Below are positions 50,581 to 59,897 of a stretch of DNA of 64,000 nt, piece after piece. Each line of letters starts with the position of its first letter. Position 1 is the stretch's first letter. Made by a program: the position numbers and the translations under genes. The stretch comes from an uncultured Gammaproteobacteria bacterium (GTDB taxonomy: Bacteria > Pseudomonadota > Gammaproteobacteria > HK1). The notes below the pieces were generated by a model, which was given only the letters and a program-made list of their open reading frames with translations, was not told the DNA's origin and did not search any database. Location of the stretch: the NCBI GenBank assembly GCA_958295465.1, contig OY282353.1, forward strand, positions 62,001 through 126,000. The letters run 5' to 3'.

Positions 50581-52241
50581 CTCAAGTTTCGGGATTCATT
50601 TCTACAGTAAACGATCGATAATCTGTTGAATAACATATGAAAAGGGCCTTGCACGTGTTAAGATGTCGGTTGCTGACACCAGACACCAAAACACGGAAGG
50701 CCCGAATGAATCATGACACAAAGCACCCCCCTCTGCCATCGTTGGTCGGGACCGTCCTCACCGACGGAAACCACTACATCGACAACCTCCTTGCTGCGGC
50801 ATGGAAGATGCTGCGTCTCAACCAACTGCTCCTGTGCGCGGGCTTCAGCAAGCGTCATGGGATTGAAGTCACGGAGACGGTATTCGTGCTCATGGTGTGG
50901 AAATGGCTGAACGTCTCCTCGGTCGCGATGTTTTGTCGCAACGCCCTCGGCATGTTCAGCCGAGCGAAGAAGGACGTCTTGTATGATTTCCTGAAACGTG
51001 AGGATATCGATTGGCGCAAGTTCAACATGGGCACGGCGAAGGAGGTCTACAGGCAGCAAGGATTGGGCGACAGTCGTGTGAAGGCATTTGTCCTGGACGA
51101 CTCCATCAAGGCTCGGCGCGGCAAGAAGATGGAGGGCGTTTCCAGTCATTATGACCATGTGACGAACCGGCACGTGATGGGGCAGCAGGTATTGACGTTG
51201 GGGTTGGCCACGGACGACACGTTCCTGCCATTGGATTCGCAGCTCTACGTGAGTCGGACGAAGGCGCAGGCGCTCAGTCGACCGTACAAGGACAGTTGTA
51301 GTGTCGCGGCTCGGAGGTACCGGGAGGAGACGACCCAGGGCAAGCCGGAGATGGGCATCGGGATGATGAGACGAGCGAAGCGTAGTGGTCTGGACGCGGA
51401 CTACTTGGTGGTCGATGCGTGGTTTGGTACGAAGACGATGATTCGGGCGGCGTATGAGTTGGGTGTATGTGCGGTGTTGCGGATGAAGAAGGGGTCGATG
51501 AAATATCGGGTGCGGACGGCGGGTGGAGAGAAGCAGCTTCTGGATGCGCAGCAGATAGATGCCCAGGCGGTCAAGAGGCGGTGGAGGAAAGTCCGAGGGA
51601 TGCCTTGGAGGGCGGTTGCGGTCGAGGTGGAGTTGGAGGTGTCGGAGGGTCGCCGGAAGCGCCCGGACTGGAAGCCGGTGCAATTGCTGTTCGTTCGTGG
51701 TGTGAACGAACCAGGGGAGCCGGAGGTTGGGAAGAAGGACTGGGCTTTGTTTCTGAGCACTGACGCGAGGCTTGGGATGAGCAAGGTGCTGGAGGTCTAT
51801 GCGCTTCGTTGGGGAATCGAGGTGTATTTCAAGGAGGCGAAGCAACATCTCGGATTTCTTGTCGAACAAACGAAGACCTTTACGTCACACACTGCCTCTA
51901 TTCATCTATGCGCGATTCGTTACCTGATGCTGGTTCACGCGAAGTTGGAGTGTGAAAGTGCTCGCATCGGTGAAGTACGAGCAGATATACAGGACCGGTT
52001 GAATGCGTTGAGTTTTGCCGGATGCCTGTGGCATCTATTCCGTGCGATTATCTCGGACACGCTTGACGAGCTTGGAGAGACTTTTGGGTGTTGCGCAGAA
52101 ACTCTCATGACGGCATTCGATGACAAAGTAAAGGTTTTCTTTGCACGAAGCCGCCAGTTGGATGTGTTCACCATGCGGCTCGAATTCGAGTGATATAGGT
52201 GATGAAGCGATTTTCCGTCATTCCGAATCCCGAAACTTGAG
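50581..52241 (+). mobile_element. IS4-family insertion sequence, about 1.66 kb
   Basis: CTCAAGTTTCGGGATTC at 50581-50597 is the exact inverse of GAATCCCGAAACTTGAG at 52225-52241, a perfect 17-bp terminal inverted repeat. One complete transposase lies between. I found no clear target duplication at the two flanks, so one side may have been rearranged. Confidence 0.88.
50706..52193 (+). CDS. IS4-family DDE transposase
   Basis: A protein of about 495 residues. It has VKAFVLDDSIKARRGKKMEG (first Asp), LDADYLVVDAWFGTKTMI (second Asp) and the family-defining Y(2)R(3)E(6)K signature in YALRWGIEVYFKEAKQHLG. I chose the ATG at 50706 (MNHDTKHPPLPS); a longer start at 50637 lies close to the terminal repeat. 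The frame is intact. The composition is less GC-rich than the surroundings. Confidence 0.9.
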   Translation: MNHDTKHPPLPSLVGTVLTDGNHYIDNLLAAAWKMLRLNQLLLCAGFSKRHGIEVTETVFVLMVWKWLNVSSVAMFCRNALGMFSRAKKDVLYDFLKREDIDWRKFNMGTAKEVYRQQGLGDSRVKAFVLDDSIKARRGKKMEGVSSHYDHVTNRHVMGQQVLTLGLATDDTFLPLDSQLYVSRTKAQALSRPYKDSCSVAARRYREETTQGKPEMGIGMMRRAKRSGLDADYLVVDAWFGTKTMIRAAYELGVCAVLRMKKGSMKYRVRTAGGEKQLLDAQQIDAQAVKRRWRKVRGMPWRAVAVEVELEVSEGRRKRPDWKPVQLLFVRGVNEPGEPEVGKKDWALFLSTDARLGMSKVLEVYALRWGIEVYFKEAKQHLGFLVEQTKTFTSHTASIHLCAIRYLMLVHAKLECESARIGEVRADIQDRLNALSFAGCLWHLFRAIISDTLDELGETFGCCAETLMTAFDDKVKVFFARSRQLDVFTMRLEFE

Positions 52242-52331
52242 CTGGCGCCGGAAGGCCGGCGGGTATGGCGGTCTCGATTTCGGCATAGTGGATACCTCCT
52301 CCCCAAAGGGTCAGGTGTCCACGAAATCGGG

Positions 52332-53684
52332 TCAACTCCACGGTGGGAGTGGAACTGCGAGGGAGAGGTCCACCGCCCGGGTTGGATCGGGCGGTGGGTT
52401 TGCAGGCACGTCGTTGAGGCGGCGGATGGCGCGGAACAGCGCGTCGCGGGCGTCGTTGAGCGCGCTGGCGGCCTCGAGGTCGCTGACGGCGTGGGCGATG
52501 GCGTCGAGTTGGTCGAAGGTGACGCCGGGGTTGAGGAAGCGCTCGGCGTTGTCGAGGGACTTGAGCTTGTCGTAGGGGGTCATCACGTCGCTGTCGCGGT
52601 AGCGCTTCGTGACCCGCCCCTTGTCGTCGAGTGTGTCGGCGGGGAACAGGCAGGGGCGGTGGGAGTCGAGGAAGGGCGAGAGTGTGTTGCGGGTGAACTC
52701 GTTGACCAGGGGGGCGAAGCGGCGCGGGATGTGGCCGTGGCCGATGGATTTGCGCACCACGCTGGCGTTCTTGCTCTCGGCGAGAGCCTGCCCCCGGCTT
52801 GACCGGGGGGCGTTGTCGTTGCAGTGGCGGGGGCGTGATTTGGTGAACTCCCCGATGCGCAGCTTGTTGAGCAGGGCGGCGACGCGGTGGTTGATGTACT
52901 CGGAGCCGTTGTCGGCGTGAATGCCCTGAATCACGAAGGGAAACGCCTCGATGAGTCCTTCGAGCACCGGCAGCAGGAACCTCTCGGAGATGGCCTCCAC
53001 GGTCCCCACGAACTGGAACTGGGTCACCTCATCGACCACGTTGATGTGGTAGACGCCCTTGGCCCCGTCCTGGTCGCCCTGGTGGACGGTATCGACGCGC
53101 ACATAGCCGGGTTGGCCGTCAGGCTGGGGCTTGCGCCGTTGCCCGATGGGGCGGTGTGTCGCCTGGGTCTTGGCCACCACCGTGCGCCGGCGCCGATACG
53201 TCGCCGACCGGCGCAGATTGTACAAGTGACCGTTCGACAGCCCCGCCAAACGCTCGAATCGCGTGTCGCCGAACACCGCATACTGGCGCCGCATCAGCGC
53301 CCACGTCGCTGGCCCCGACATCTGGCCCAGCGCCGCGTCCACCGCCGCCAGTGGCCCGATGTCGGCCCGCGTGTAGCGCCGCTCGAAGGGGCACGCCGGA
53401 GCGCCACCGCGCCGGTCCTCAATGCGCCCGGTCTCGCGATGCCGGCCTATCAGCCGGGTCAGTTGCGCCCTCGACAGCCCTGTCACCTTCGCCAAGTAGC
53501 GCCTGACCAGCCCCTTGTCGGGCTTGCCCAATCTCTCATAGCTCAACCGCACCAGCGTGCGGCGCACGAACTCGTAGACGGACTCCCGGTCGGCTCCCGT
53601 GAAGTCCACCGCCTCGCTGCCCTCGACGAAGGCACGCACCTGGTCCAGCGTCCGGACCCGTTCGGTCTGTAGCGTCACGATCAT
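52332..53684 (-). CDS. Integrase-core (rve) transposase with a palindromic insertion beside its active site
   Basis: A 450-residue DDE transposase of the IS481-like/ISNCY group. It has an N-terminal HTH (LVRRYLAKVTGLSRAQLTRL), YVRVDTVHQGDQDGAKGVYH (first Asp), GIHADNGSEYINH (second Asp) and ALAESKNASVVRKS (Glu). Relatives read N-D-N-A-L-A-E-S-K-N without interruption. Here eight residues, P-R-S-S-R-G-Q-A, separate NDNA from LAESKN, encoded by a 24-bp palindrome. Activity is therefore doubtful. The ends of the element are not clear. Confidence 0.8.
   Translation of the reverse strand: MIVTLQTERVRTLDQVRAFVEGSEAVDFTGADRESVYEFVRRTLVRLSYERLGKPDKGLVRRYLAKVTGLSRAQLTRLIGRHRETGRIEDRRGGAPACPFERRYTRADIGPLAAVDAALGQMSGPATWALMRRQYAVFGDTRFERLAGLSNGHLYNLRRSATYRRRRTVVAKTQATHRPIGQRRKPQPDGQPGYVRVDTVHQGDQDGAKGVYHINVVDEVTQFQFVGTVEAISERFLLPVLEGLIEAFPFVIQGIHADNGSEYINHRVAALLNKLRIGEFTKSRPRHCNDNAPRSSRGQALAESKNASVVRKSIGHGHIPRRFAPLVNEFTRNTLSPFLDSHRPCLFPADTLDDKGRVTKRYRDSDVMTPYDKLKSLDNAERFLNPGVTFDQLDAIAHAVSDLEAASALNDARDALFRAIRRLNDVPANPPPDPTRAVDLSLAVPLPPWS
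52786..52809. repeat. 24-bp in-frame palindrome inside the transposase gene
   Basis: GCCTGCCCCCGGCTTGACCG plus GGGG includes the hairpin CCCCCGG/CCGGGGG. It keeps the frame and lies between the conserved N-D-N-A and L-A-E-S-K-N motifs of the transposase. Confidence 0.75.
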
Positions 53685-53705
53685 CCTCCGATGATCCCGG
53701 ACCCC

Positions 53706-53850
53706 GCGCTACAGGCTCACTTCTCGTTGGAGTCACACCCTCCCTTCAGGCTCATCTCTCGTTGGACAAGACTCGGGGTTGACCCAAGCCGATCACTGCA
53801 CGGCATAATCACCGCCCCCCGTCGCTTCGCTCCGACTGGTGATCGGCTTG
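53706..53850. repeat. Repeats at the outer end of the integrase-core element
   Basis: CAGGCTCA(C)TTCTCGTTGGA-type words occur at about 53711-53731 and 53751-53770, probably transposase-binding subterminal repeats. Beyond them CAAGCCGATCAC (53785-53796) and GTGATCGGCTTG (53839-53850) form a perfect 12-bp inverted repeat. GGTGATCGACTTCACCGG follows at 53861. Confidence 0.5.
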
Positions 53851-53989
53851 CGCCGGATTCGGTGATCGACTTCACCGGAATGCGCAGCCATCAGAACACA
53901 ACGACGCAAGATAGCGACATGGGTATTGCAGCGAAGACACAGCTTGAGGAGCCGGATGCCTGAGTTGGGCACGTCCGGATCTGTGGGAG

Positions 53990-54013
53990 CCGCGGGCGGG
54001 TAACTGCCCGCGG
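53990..54013 (+). promoter_or_regulatory. Short hairpin upstream of the GT2 operon
   Basis: CCGCGGGC at 53990-53997 pairs with GCCCGCGG at 54006-54013 over an 8-base loop, 31 bp before the first gene of the sugar operon. It could be an attenuator or the end of an upstream transcript; there is no T-run. Confidence 0.35.
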
Positions 54014-54044
54014 CCATCCGGCCAATCGGGTAAAGGCACTGACT

Positions 54045-55052
54045 TTGAATGACTTCCCCCCCGACGGAGGTAGTCCCCGGGCGCTCCTGTCCGTCGTCGT
54101 CCCCTGCTTCGACGAGGAAGCGGTCATCGGCGAGACCCATCGCCGCCTCGTCGCCACCCTGGAAGCCATCCCCGATCTCGACTTCGAGCTCGTCTATGTC
54201 GACGACGGCAGCCACGATGCCACGTTGAACCTCCTGCGCGAGTTGCAGCACGCCGATGCGCGCGTGCGGGTCCTCGCCCTGTCCCGCAATTTCGGCCATG
54301 AGATCGCGATAACCGCCGGCTTGAAGTGCGCGGTCGGCGATGCCGTCGTCCTCATCGACGCCGACCTCCAGGACCCGCCCGAGGTCATCCCCGAGATGCT
54401 GGAACGCTGGCGCTGCGGCGCCGACGTCGCCTACGGCCTGCGCACCGAACGCGACGGTGAGACGCGGTTCAAGCGCTGGACGGCCGGCGCCTTCTACCGC
54501 CTCCTCAATCGGCTCGCCGACATCTCCATTCCACTCGACACCGGCGGCTTCCGGCTCATGGACCGCAAGGTGGTGGACGCCTTCCTCGCCATGCCCGAGC
54601 GCGACCGTTTCGCGCGCGCCATGGTGGCCTGGACCGGCTTTCGCCAGGAGCCGGTTCCCTACCGGCGCGCCGCCCGGACGGCGGGCGAGACCAAGTACCC
54701 GTTCGGGAAGATGCTGCGCCTCGCCATCGACGGCATTCTGTCGTTCTCCCTCGCGCCGCTGCGCCTGGCGACCTGGCTCGGCTTTCTCGCTTCCGGGCTG
54801 GCCCTGGCGGGCATCGCCTATGTCCTGGTCCTTCGCCTCCTTACCGCCGCCTGGGTTTCCGGCTGGGCGTCGCTCCTCGTCGCCGTCCTGTTCCTCGGCG
54901 GCGTACAGCTCATATGCCTCGGCATCCTGGGTGCGTATCTGGGGCGCATCTACGGCGAGGTGAAGCGCCGGCCGCTCTATCTGGTGAAGGAACGGCTGGG
55001 GCTCCCGCCCACTGGCCGGCGGGCGATGCGGGACGAGCCTGCGGATGAGTAG
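54045..55052 (+). CDS. Polyprenyl-phosphate glycosyltransferase, GT2 family (DPM/ArnC/GtrB-like)
   Basis: A 335-residue protein. The GT2 domain has [54 protein letters not shown] and the metal-binding [14 protein letters not shown]. Two C-terminal membrane helices follow (about 235-300), typical of enzymes that load a sugar onto polyprenyl phosphate at the inner leaflet. The start appears to be a TTG at 54045, the first in-frame start before LSVVVPC. Its stop overlaps the next start (ATGAGTAG), opening a four-gene overlapping operon. Confidence 0.88.
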   Translation: MNDFPPDGGSPRALLSVVVPCFDEEAVIGETHRRLVATLEAIPDLDFELVYVDDGSHDATLNLLRELQHADARVRVLALSRNFGHEIAITAGLKCAVGDAVVLIDADLQDPPEVIPEMLERWRCGADVAYGLRTERDGETRFKRWTAGAFYRLLNRLADISIPLDTGGFRLMDRKVVDAFLAMPERDRFARAMVAWTGFRQEPVPYRRAARTAGETKYPFGKMLRLAIDGILSFSLAPLRLATWLGFLASGLALAGIAYVLVLRLLTAAWVSGWASLLVAVLFLGGVQLICLGILGAYLGRIYGEVKRRPLYLVKERLGLPPTGRRAMRDEPADE

Positions 55053-56169
55053 CGGGACGGTGCGATGGCTGAAGCTGTCGATCGGTTTCGCCACGACGGC
55101 GGGGTTCGTGTGGCTGCTCGTGCGCGAGGTGGACCTTGACGCGCTGGGCCGGGCGTTCACCGGTCTGTCGGTCTCCACGGTCCTGCTCGCCCTGGCCTTC
55201 CTGGCCGCCGGCTGGGCAGCGCGCATCGTGCGCTGGTGGTGGATGCTGCGCGCGCTGGAGCCGACCCTGCCGCTCGGCGCGTGCGCGGGGCCGTTCCTCG
55301 CCGGCATGGCGGTCAACAACGTGGCGCCGTTCCGGGCCGGCGACGCGCTGCGGGTCCTGGGCTTTCGCCGCCAGCTTCGGGCGCCGGCCATGGCCGTGGC
55401 GGGAACCCTCGTGGTCGAGCGGGTCCTGGACGTGGCCGTCCTGACCGGGATTCTCCTTCTCGGCCTGCTCGGCCTGCCGGACGGCGCCTTCCCGCGCGGC
55501 TTCGCCGTGGCGGCGGCGTCGCTGGCGGGCGCAGGGCTCGCCGCGCTCCTCGTCCTGCCGCTGCTCGCGCCCGCGCTCGGGCGTATCCGGGAGCGCCTGC
55601 CGGGACGCCGTCGCATCAAGGGCCGGCGCTGGGCGCAAGCCGTTTCCAGACACGGCGCCTGGCTGGTCGAGGCCCTGCGCCTTGTACACTCCAGGCCCAG
55701 GATGCTCGTACTCATCGGTCTGTCGGCCGCCGCCTGGGCCTGCGAGGGGGCGGTGTTCGCGACCGTGGCGGCGGCGGTCCGGGCCGGGGCCGAACCGATG
55801 GGGCCGTGGTTCTCCCTCGCGGCTGGCACGCTCGCCACCGCCATCCCCAGCGCCCCGGGCCATGTCGGGACCTTCGACTGGTTCGCCGCCCAGGGCCTCG
55901 AAGCCTATGGCGCCTCCGCGGAAGTCGCCATCGCCTTCGCGCTGACCGTTCACGCGGTTCTGTGGGTGTCGTCGACTGTCGCCGGGCTGTTCTTCCTGCT
56001 CACACGCGGCCTCCGCCCGTGGCGCGTGCGAGGCGGCGTCCCGCCCGTACCGGGCCGCGGGAGGGCTTCGGCCCCGCCGGCCTTCGAGAAGCCGCCCGCC
56101 GCACCCCGAGCTTCCTCGGCGACAACGATCCGGGCGGGAGCCGCGGGGGAGGCCCGATGCAAGCGATAG
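55045..56169 (+). CDS. LPG_synthase_TM (UPF0104) membrane protein, flippase-like
   Basis: A 374-residue integral membrane protein of the lysylphosphatidylglycerol-synthase transmembrane family. It has FVWLLVREVDLDALGRAF at the start, ARIVRWWWMLRALEPTLPLG, and MAVNNVAPFRAGDALRV, the conserved N-x-x-P-x-R-x-G-D core, with a GPWFSLAAGTLATAIPSAPG motif later. The family is suspected of lipid or lipid-linked-sugar translocation. It overlaps the GT2 gene and the GT-C gene, so it may move the polyprenyl-P-sugar to the periplasm. A broken duplicate of its 5' third lies at 59518-59705. Confidence 0.82.
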   Translation: MSSGTVRWLKLSIGFATTAGFVWLLVREVDLDALGRAFTGLSVSTVLLALAFLAAGWAARIVRWWWMLRALEPTLPLGACAGPFLAGMAVNNVAPFRAGDALRVLGFRRQLRAPAMAVAGTLVVERVLDVAVLTGILLLGLLGLPDGAFPRGFAVAAASLAGAGLAALLVLPLLAPALGRIRERLPGRRRIKGRRWAQAVSRHGAWLVEALRLVHSRPRMLVLIGLSAAAWACEGAVFATVAAAVRAGAEPMGPWFSLAAGTLATAIPSAPGHVGTFDWFAAQGLEAYGASAEVAIAFALTVHAVLWVSSTVAGLFFLLTRGLRPWRVRGGVPPVPGRGRASAPPAFEKPPAAPRASSATTIRAGAAGEARCKR

Positions 56170-58181
56170 GGATGCGTGCCATGGCCCGGTGCATCGTCCG
56201 TTTCAGCCGAGACCGCAAGGCGTGTCTGTACTATGCCGCCTGTGTCTGCCTGCTTGTCGCTGCGGCGGGGCTGCGCTTCCATGACCTGTCGGGGAATTCC
56301 CTATGGTTTGACGAAGCGGTTGCCGCCAATAATTCGAGTGGCGCCCTCTCGGAGGTAGTCTCCAATACCCGCCGCAGGAACTCTTCGCCTATCCTGTATC
56401 CCTTGGTGCTGTGGGCGGTCCAGCAAGTCGAGAGCACCGCCTTCAGCGTTCGAATCGTGCCGGCGACGGCGAGCGTTCTGACCGTCGCCGTGATGCTCTT
56501 TTTGCTGCCGCGCCTCGGGGTTGCTCGGGGAGCCGCGTTTCTGGCGGCCCTGCTCGCCACGCTTTCCGTTGAAGCAATCCGGCATGCCCAGGATGCGCGC
56601 GAATACTCCATCGACGCGCTTCTGGCCGTGCTGATGTTGGCGGGATTGCTGTGGTATCTGCGGGACGGCCGGAAGGCTCTGCTCTGCGTTTCGCTGCTCC
56701 TCGCGCCGTTGCTCCAGTACGGTCTGGTCCTGTTCGGCGTTGCCGTCATTGGCACCGCCGCCGTCGTCCCCCGCGTCTCTGGACAGGAAAGGCGGAGTGC
56801 CTACCTTGGCCGGATTGGGGGCTGGCTGAAACGACGCCTGGACTTGGTCGTGCCTTGTGGGTTCTTCCTGGGGGGTGGGGCCGTCAGCTACTTGATGACT
56901 TTGCGCTATCAATGGCGAAAAGGGGGGTTTGGATCGGATAGCTATTTGTCGAGGAATTATTATCAGGGGAAATTCGATGCGCACTCGATCTTCGAGTTTT
57001 CGATCGACGGGATTTGGAGTTTATTGACGTATCACTTGACGGAGGCTGTGGCGGTAGTGGCGCTTGCCGTGTTCGCGATCCTCCTGGTCGCAGCATTCCT
57101 CAGAAAGTTGCAAGGCAAGTTGCAGGCCAGTGCCATCGCAGTCCTGTTTTCGTTTTGCATTGCGATTTCCGTTGGTGCTGCCGTGCTGGGAATATATCCG
57201 CTCGGGCGCATTCGCCAAGTCATCTATCTGGGTCCAATTGTTTTCCTTGCAGCCGGCGTCGCGTTTCATTGGATAGCCGGTAGTCTGCCCCTGCTCCTGC
57301 GCCGGGCATATTTGGCTTTGGCTTCGGGCTTCATAGTGTTGGGAGGAGTAGACGCCATGAAGATTGACGATCCCTGGCGAGAATTCGAAAATATCCACAA
57401 CATTCTCTCTGTTTTGGAAGATGAAATGCAAGAAGGAGATGTGATTTATGTAACTGTTTCGGCCACACCAGCCATGAAATTCTATAACAAGACAACGAAT
57501 GATTACCATTATGGCCGCTGCCTTCCCCAGTCTTCGACTCTTCAGGCATGTCTTGAAGACATCGTGCGTTCCGTAATTCCTGATGGGAAACTCCTGGATC
57601 TTGGGAGGTTCCTTGAATCGAACAGGCTATGGATTGTCAATGCCCACCGGTGGCCTCCGAGCTGGAAATTAATGGAAATTTTAGGAGACGAGATTCGAGT
57701 TGAAAACAGAGTTTTTAACAAATCTCCACACCCCTCATCTGCCCCATCTACCCTCGATTTAGTCACCAACTTCAAACAATTCTCCGAACCGGCAGCCAAT
57801 ATCGAAGAGGACAACTGGCTCATGATAGCGCCAATCTTATCTCGTAAGCCGTCAATCCGCTCCACCTTCGACGTCTATCTCAGCGAGGACATACTGATCT
57901 ATGTCAAGGAGCCGTGCAGCGCAGAGGACGTGCAGGAAACCTTCTTCGTCCACGTCTTCCCCGTTAGCGTGGACGACCTCCCGGCCCGTCACAAGGGGCA
58001 CGGCTTCGACATCCACGATTTCCGCTTTACCCAACATGGGGTTCGGTCAGCCGAGCGGTGCGTCGCTCTGCGAGAACTTCCCGATTACGACTTCAATGAA
58101 ATCCACACCGGTCAGTACCTCGTTCGTGAGGACGGCTCCTTCGCACGCCTCTGGACAAGGGAAATTCGCTTCGATGAGTAG
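56157..58181 (+). CDS. GT-C membrane glycosyltransferase (ArnT/PMT-like) with a large C-terminal domain
   Basis: A 674-residue protein. It has RFHDLSGNSLWFDEAVAANN in the first periplasmic loop, a GT-C acidic motif resembling ArnT and GT39/GT83 enzymes (S-L-W-x-D-E-A), then HAQDAREYSIDALLAVLMLA and about ten membrane helices. A soluble C-terminal half of about 270 residues begins near DAMKIDDPWREFENIHNILS. It probably moves a sugar from the polyprenyl carrier made by the GT2 protein to a periplasmic acceptor. The ATG at 56157 overlaps the previous gene by 13 bp. The 3' half (about 56900-57900) is clearly more AT-rich. Confidence 0.83.
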   Translation: MQAIGMRAMARCIVRFSRDRKACLYYAACVCLLVAAAGLRFHDLSGNSLWFDEAVAANNSSGALSEVVSNTRRRNSSPILYPLVLWAVQQVESTAFSVRIVPATASVLTVAVMLFLLPRLGVARGAAFLAALLATLSVEAIRHAQDAREYSIDALLAVLMLAGLLWYLRDGRKALLCVSLLLAPLLQYGLVLFGVAVIGTAAVVPRVSGQERRSAYLGRIGGWLKRRLDLVVPCGFFLGGGAVSYLMTLRYQWRKGGFGSDSYLSRNYYQGKFDAHSIFEFSIDGIWSLLTYHLTEAVAVVALAVFAILLVAAFLRKLQGKLQASAIAVLFSFCIAISVGAAVLGIYPLGRIRQVIYLGPIVFLAAGVAFHWIAGSLPLLLRRAYLALASGFIVLGGVDAMKIDDPWREFENIHNILSVLEDEMQEGDVIYVTVSATPAMKFYNKTTNDYHYGRCLPQSSTLQACLEDIVRSVIPDGKLLDLGRFLESNRLWIVNAHRWPPSWKLMEILGDEIRVENRVFNKSPHPSSAPSTLDLVTNFKQFSEPAANIEEDNWLMIAPILSRKPSIRSTFDVYLSEDILIYVKEPCSAEDVQETFFVHVFPVSVDDLPARHKGHGFDIHDFRFTQHGVRSAERCVALRELPDYDFNEIHTGQYLVREDGSFARLWTREIRFDE

Positions 58182-59520
58182 CCGGATGACGGCGGGCGCC
58201 TCCCGGCCCCACGTCGCGGTGATCGGCGGCGGCTTCTGCGGGCTCGCCGCGGCCTGGGAGCTCGGCCGGCACGGCGTCCGCGCCACGGTGCTGGAACGGG
58301 ACGCCGAAGTCGGCGGCCTCGCCGGCAGCTTTCCCGCCGGCGGCACGCGGCTCGAGAAGTTCTACCACCACTGGTTCACCAACGATGTCCACGTGATGAA
58401 TCTCATCGCAGAGTTGGGGCAGTCGGATCAAGTGCTGACGCGCCCTACCCGGACCGGCACGTACTACGCCCACGACTTCTTCAAGCTCTCGACGCCCTTC
58501 GACCTGCTGCGCTTCTCGCCCCTGCCGTTCCCGGACCGCCTCCGGCTCGGCCTGCTTGCGCTCAGGGCGCGCCGGGTGAAGGACTGGCACGCCCTCGAAG
58601 ACCGCACCGCCGCCGACTGGCTGCGCGAGATGGGCGGCGAGCGGGTCTGGCGGGTGGTCTGGGAGCCGCTATTGCACGGCAAGTTCGGCGATCTGGCCGA
58701 AGAGGTGGCGGCGGTCTGGTTCTGGAACAAGCTCAAGCTCCGGGGCGGCAGCCGTGGCAGGGGCGGCGGGGAACGGCTGGCTTACTACCGGGGCGGCTTC
58801 GCCGCCCTCGCCGACGCGCTGGCCCAGGCCATCCGGGGCCAAGGCGGAGAAATCCGAACCGGAGTCCCGGTCAGCGGCTTGGCGGTAGACGCCGGGCGGG
58901 TGACCGGCGTGGTCACGCCCGAGGGGCCGCTCGCCGCCGACGCCGTGATCGCGACGCCGGCACTGCCCATCGTCGCCGACCTCGTGGCGCCTCACACGCC
59001 GGGCGAGTACGTGGACGGCCTGCGGCGCATCCGCTACTTGGCCAACGTGTGCGTCGTGCTTGAGCTCGACCGCAGCCTGTCGGACATCTACTGGCTGAAC
59101 GTCAACGACCCCGGCTTTCCCTTCGTGGGGGTCATCGAGCACACCAACTTCGAGCCGGCATCGACCTATGCCGGGCGGCACATCGTGTATCTGTCCCGCT
59201 ATCTGCCCGAGGGCGACGCGCTCTGGCGGATGCCGGACGAGGAAGCGGTCGCGTTCACGCTCGCACACCTGCGGCGGATGTTTCCCGACCTGACGGACGA
59301 CCGGATCCTCGCCGCCCACGTCTGGCGCGCACAGTACGCGCAGCCCGTCGTGGAGCGCGGCTACCGCCGGCTGATCCCCGCTACGCGCACGCCGGTGACG
59401 AACCTGTTTCTGGCGACCATGGCCCAGATCTATCCGCAAGACCGGGGCACGAGCTATGCGATCCGACAGGGCCGGGAGGTGGCTCGGGCCTGTGCGGCGA
59501 TGTTGGACGGTGCGGGATGA
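58174..59520 (+). CDS. NAD(P)/FAD-dependent oxidoreductase (amine-oxidase/UDP-galactopyranose-mutase-like fold)
   Basis: A 448-residue flavoprotein. The N-terminal dinucleotide motif is HVAVIGGGFCGLAAAWELGR, then VGGLAGSFPAGGTRLEKFYH and a C-terminal FAD segment, TNLFLATMAQIYPQDRGTSY. Relatives include phytoene desaturase-like and sugar-modifying enzymes, and homologs commonly sit beside GT2 and LPG_TM genes. It may modify a lipid-linked sugar or polyprenyl chain. The ATG at 58174 overlaps the GT-C stop (ATGAGTAG), closing the operon. Confidence 0.8.
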   Translation: MSSRMTAGASRPHVAVIGGGFCGLAAAWELGRHGVRATVLERDAEVGGLAGSFPAGGTRLEKFYHHWFTNDVHVMNLIAELGQSDQVLTRPTRTGTYYAHDFFKLSTPFDLLRFSPLPFPDRLRLGLLALRARRVKDWHALEDRTAADWLREMGGERVWRVVWEPLLHGKFGDLAEEVAAVWFWNKLKLRGGSRGRGGGERLAYYRGGFAALADALAQAIRGQGGEIRTGVPVSGLAVDAGRVTGVVTPEGPLAADAVIATPALPIVADLVAPHTPGEYVDGLRRIRYLANVCVVLELDRSLSDIYWLNVNDPGFPFVGVIEHTNFEPASTYAGRHIVYLSRYLPEGDALWRMPDEEAVAFTLAHLRRMFPDLTDDRILAAHVWRAQYAQPVVERGYRRLIPATRTPVTNLFLATMAQIYPQDRGTSYAIRQGREVARACAAMLDGAG

Positions 59521-59705
59521 CGGGCGCTCGGTGCGCATCGTGCGCTGGTGGTGGATGCTGCGCGCCCTCGAACCGACGCTGCCGCTCGGCGTGTGCGCAG
59601 GGGCCGTTTCTCGCGGGTATGGCGGTCAACAGCGTGCCGCCGCTCCGGGCAGGCGATGCGCTTCGCGTCCTGGGGTTTCATCGCCAGCTTCGGCCGCCGG
59701 CCCTG
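59518..59705 (+). pseudogene. Broken duplicate of the LPG_synthase_TM gene
   Basis: Aligned with 55225-55408, this copy reads CGCATCGTGCGCTGGTGGTG and on, about 80% identical. It encodes VRIVRWWWMLRALEPTLPLG. One extra base in GCGCAGGGGCC shifts the frame, after which FLAGMAVNSVPPLRAGDALR continues in another frame. It stops abruptly at about 59705 against a transposase fragment. Confidence 0.8.
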
Positions 59706-59880
59706 CGGGTGGCGTCGTCGAGGAAGGCGATGAGGAAGGTCTTGTGCCGGGTGCGGCCTTCGATGCTGACGACGGGGCCGTGCATGACGTCGCTCATCCA
59801 CAGTTGGCCAGCGCGGGCGAAGGCGAAGCGGCGCCGGGCACAGAATCCGACCGGCGCAGGGACTACAAGAGAGAAAGCGT
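59706..59880 (-). pseudogene. Integrase-core transposase fragment
   Basis: The minus strand reads RRFAFARAGQLWMSDVMHGP, then EGRTRHKTFLIAFLDDATR, the rve core around the first catalytic Asp region of IS481-type transposases. Nothing of the N-terminal HTH or the Glu motif remains. It ends exactly where the duplicated LPG_TM fragment begins. Confidence 0.7.
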
Positions 59881-59897
59881 ATGGGTAGGGGGGGCGG

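Noticed and set aside
55236..56156. N-terminal extension of the GT-C gene into the LPG_TM gene
   Set aside because: The extended part is Arg-rich out-of-frame text of the upstream gene; the ATG at 56157 with a normal membrane start is far more likely.
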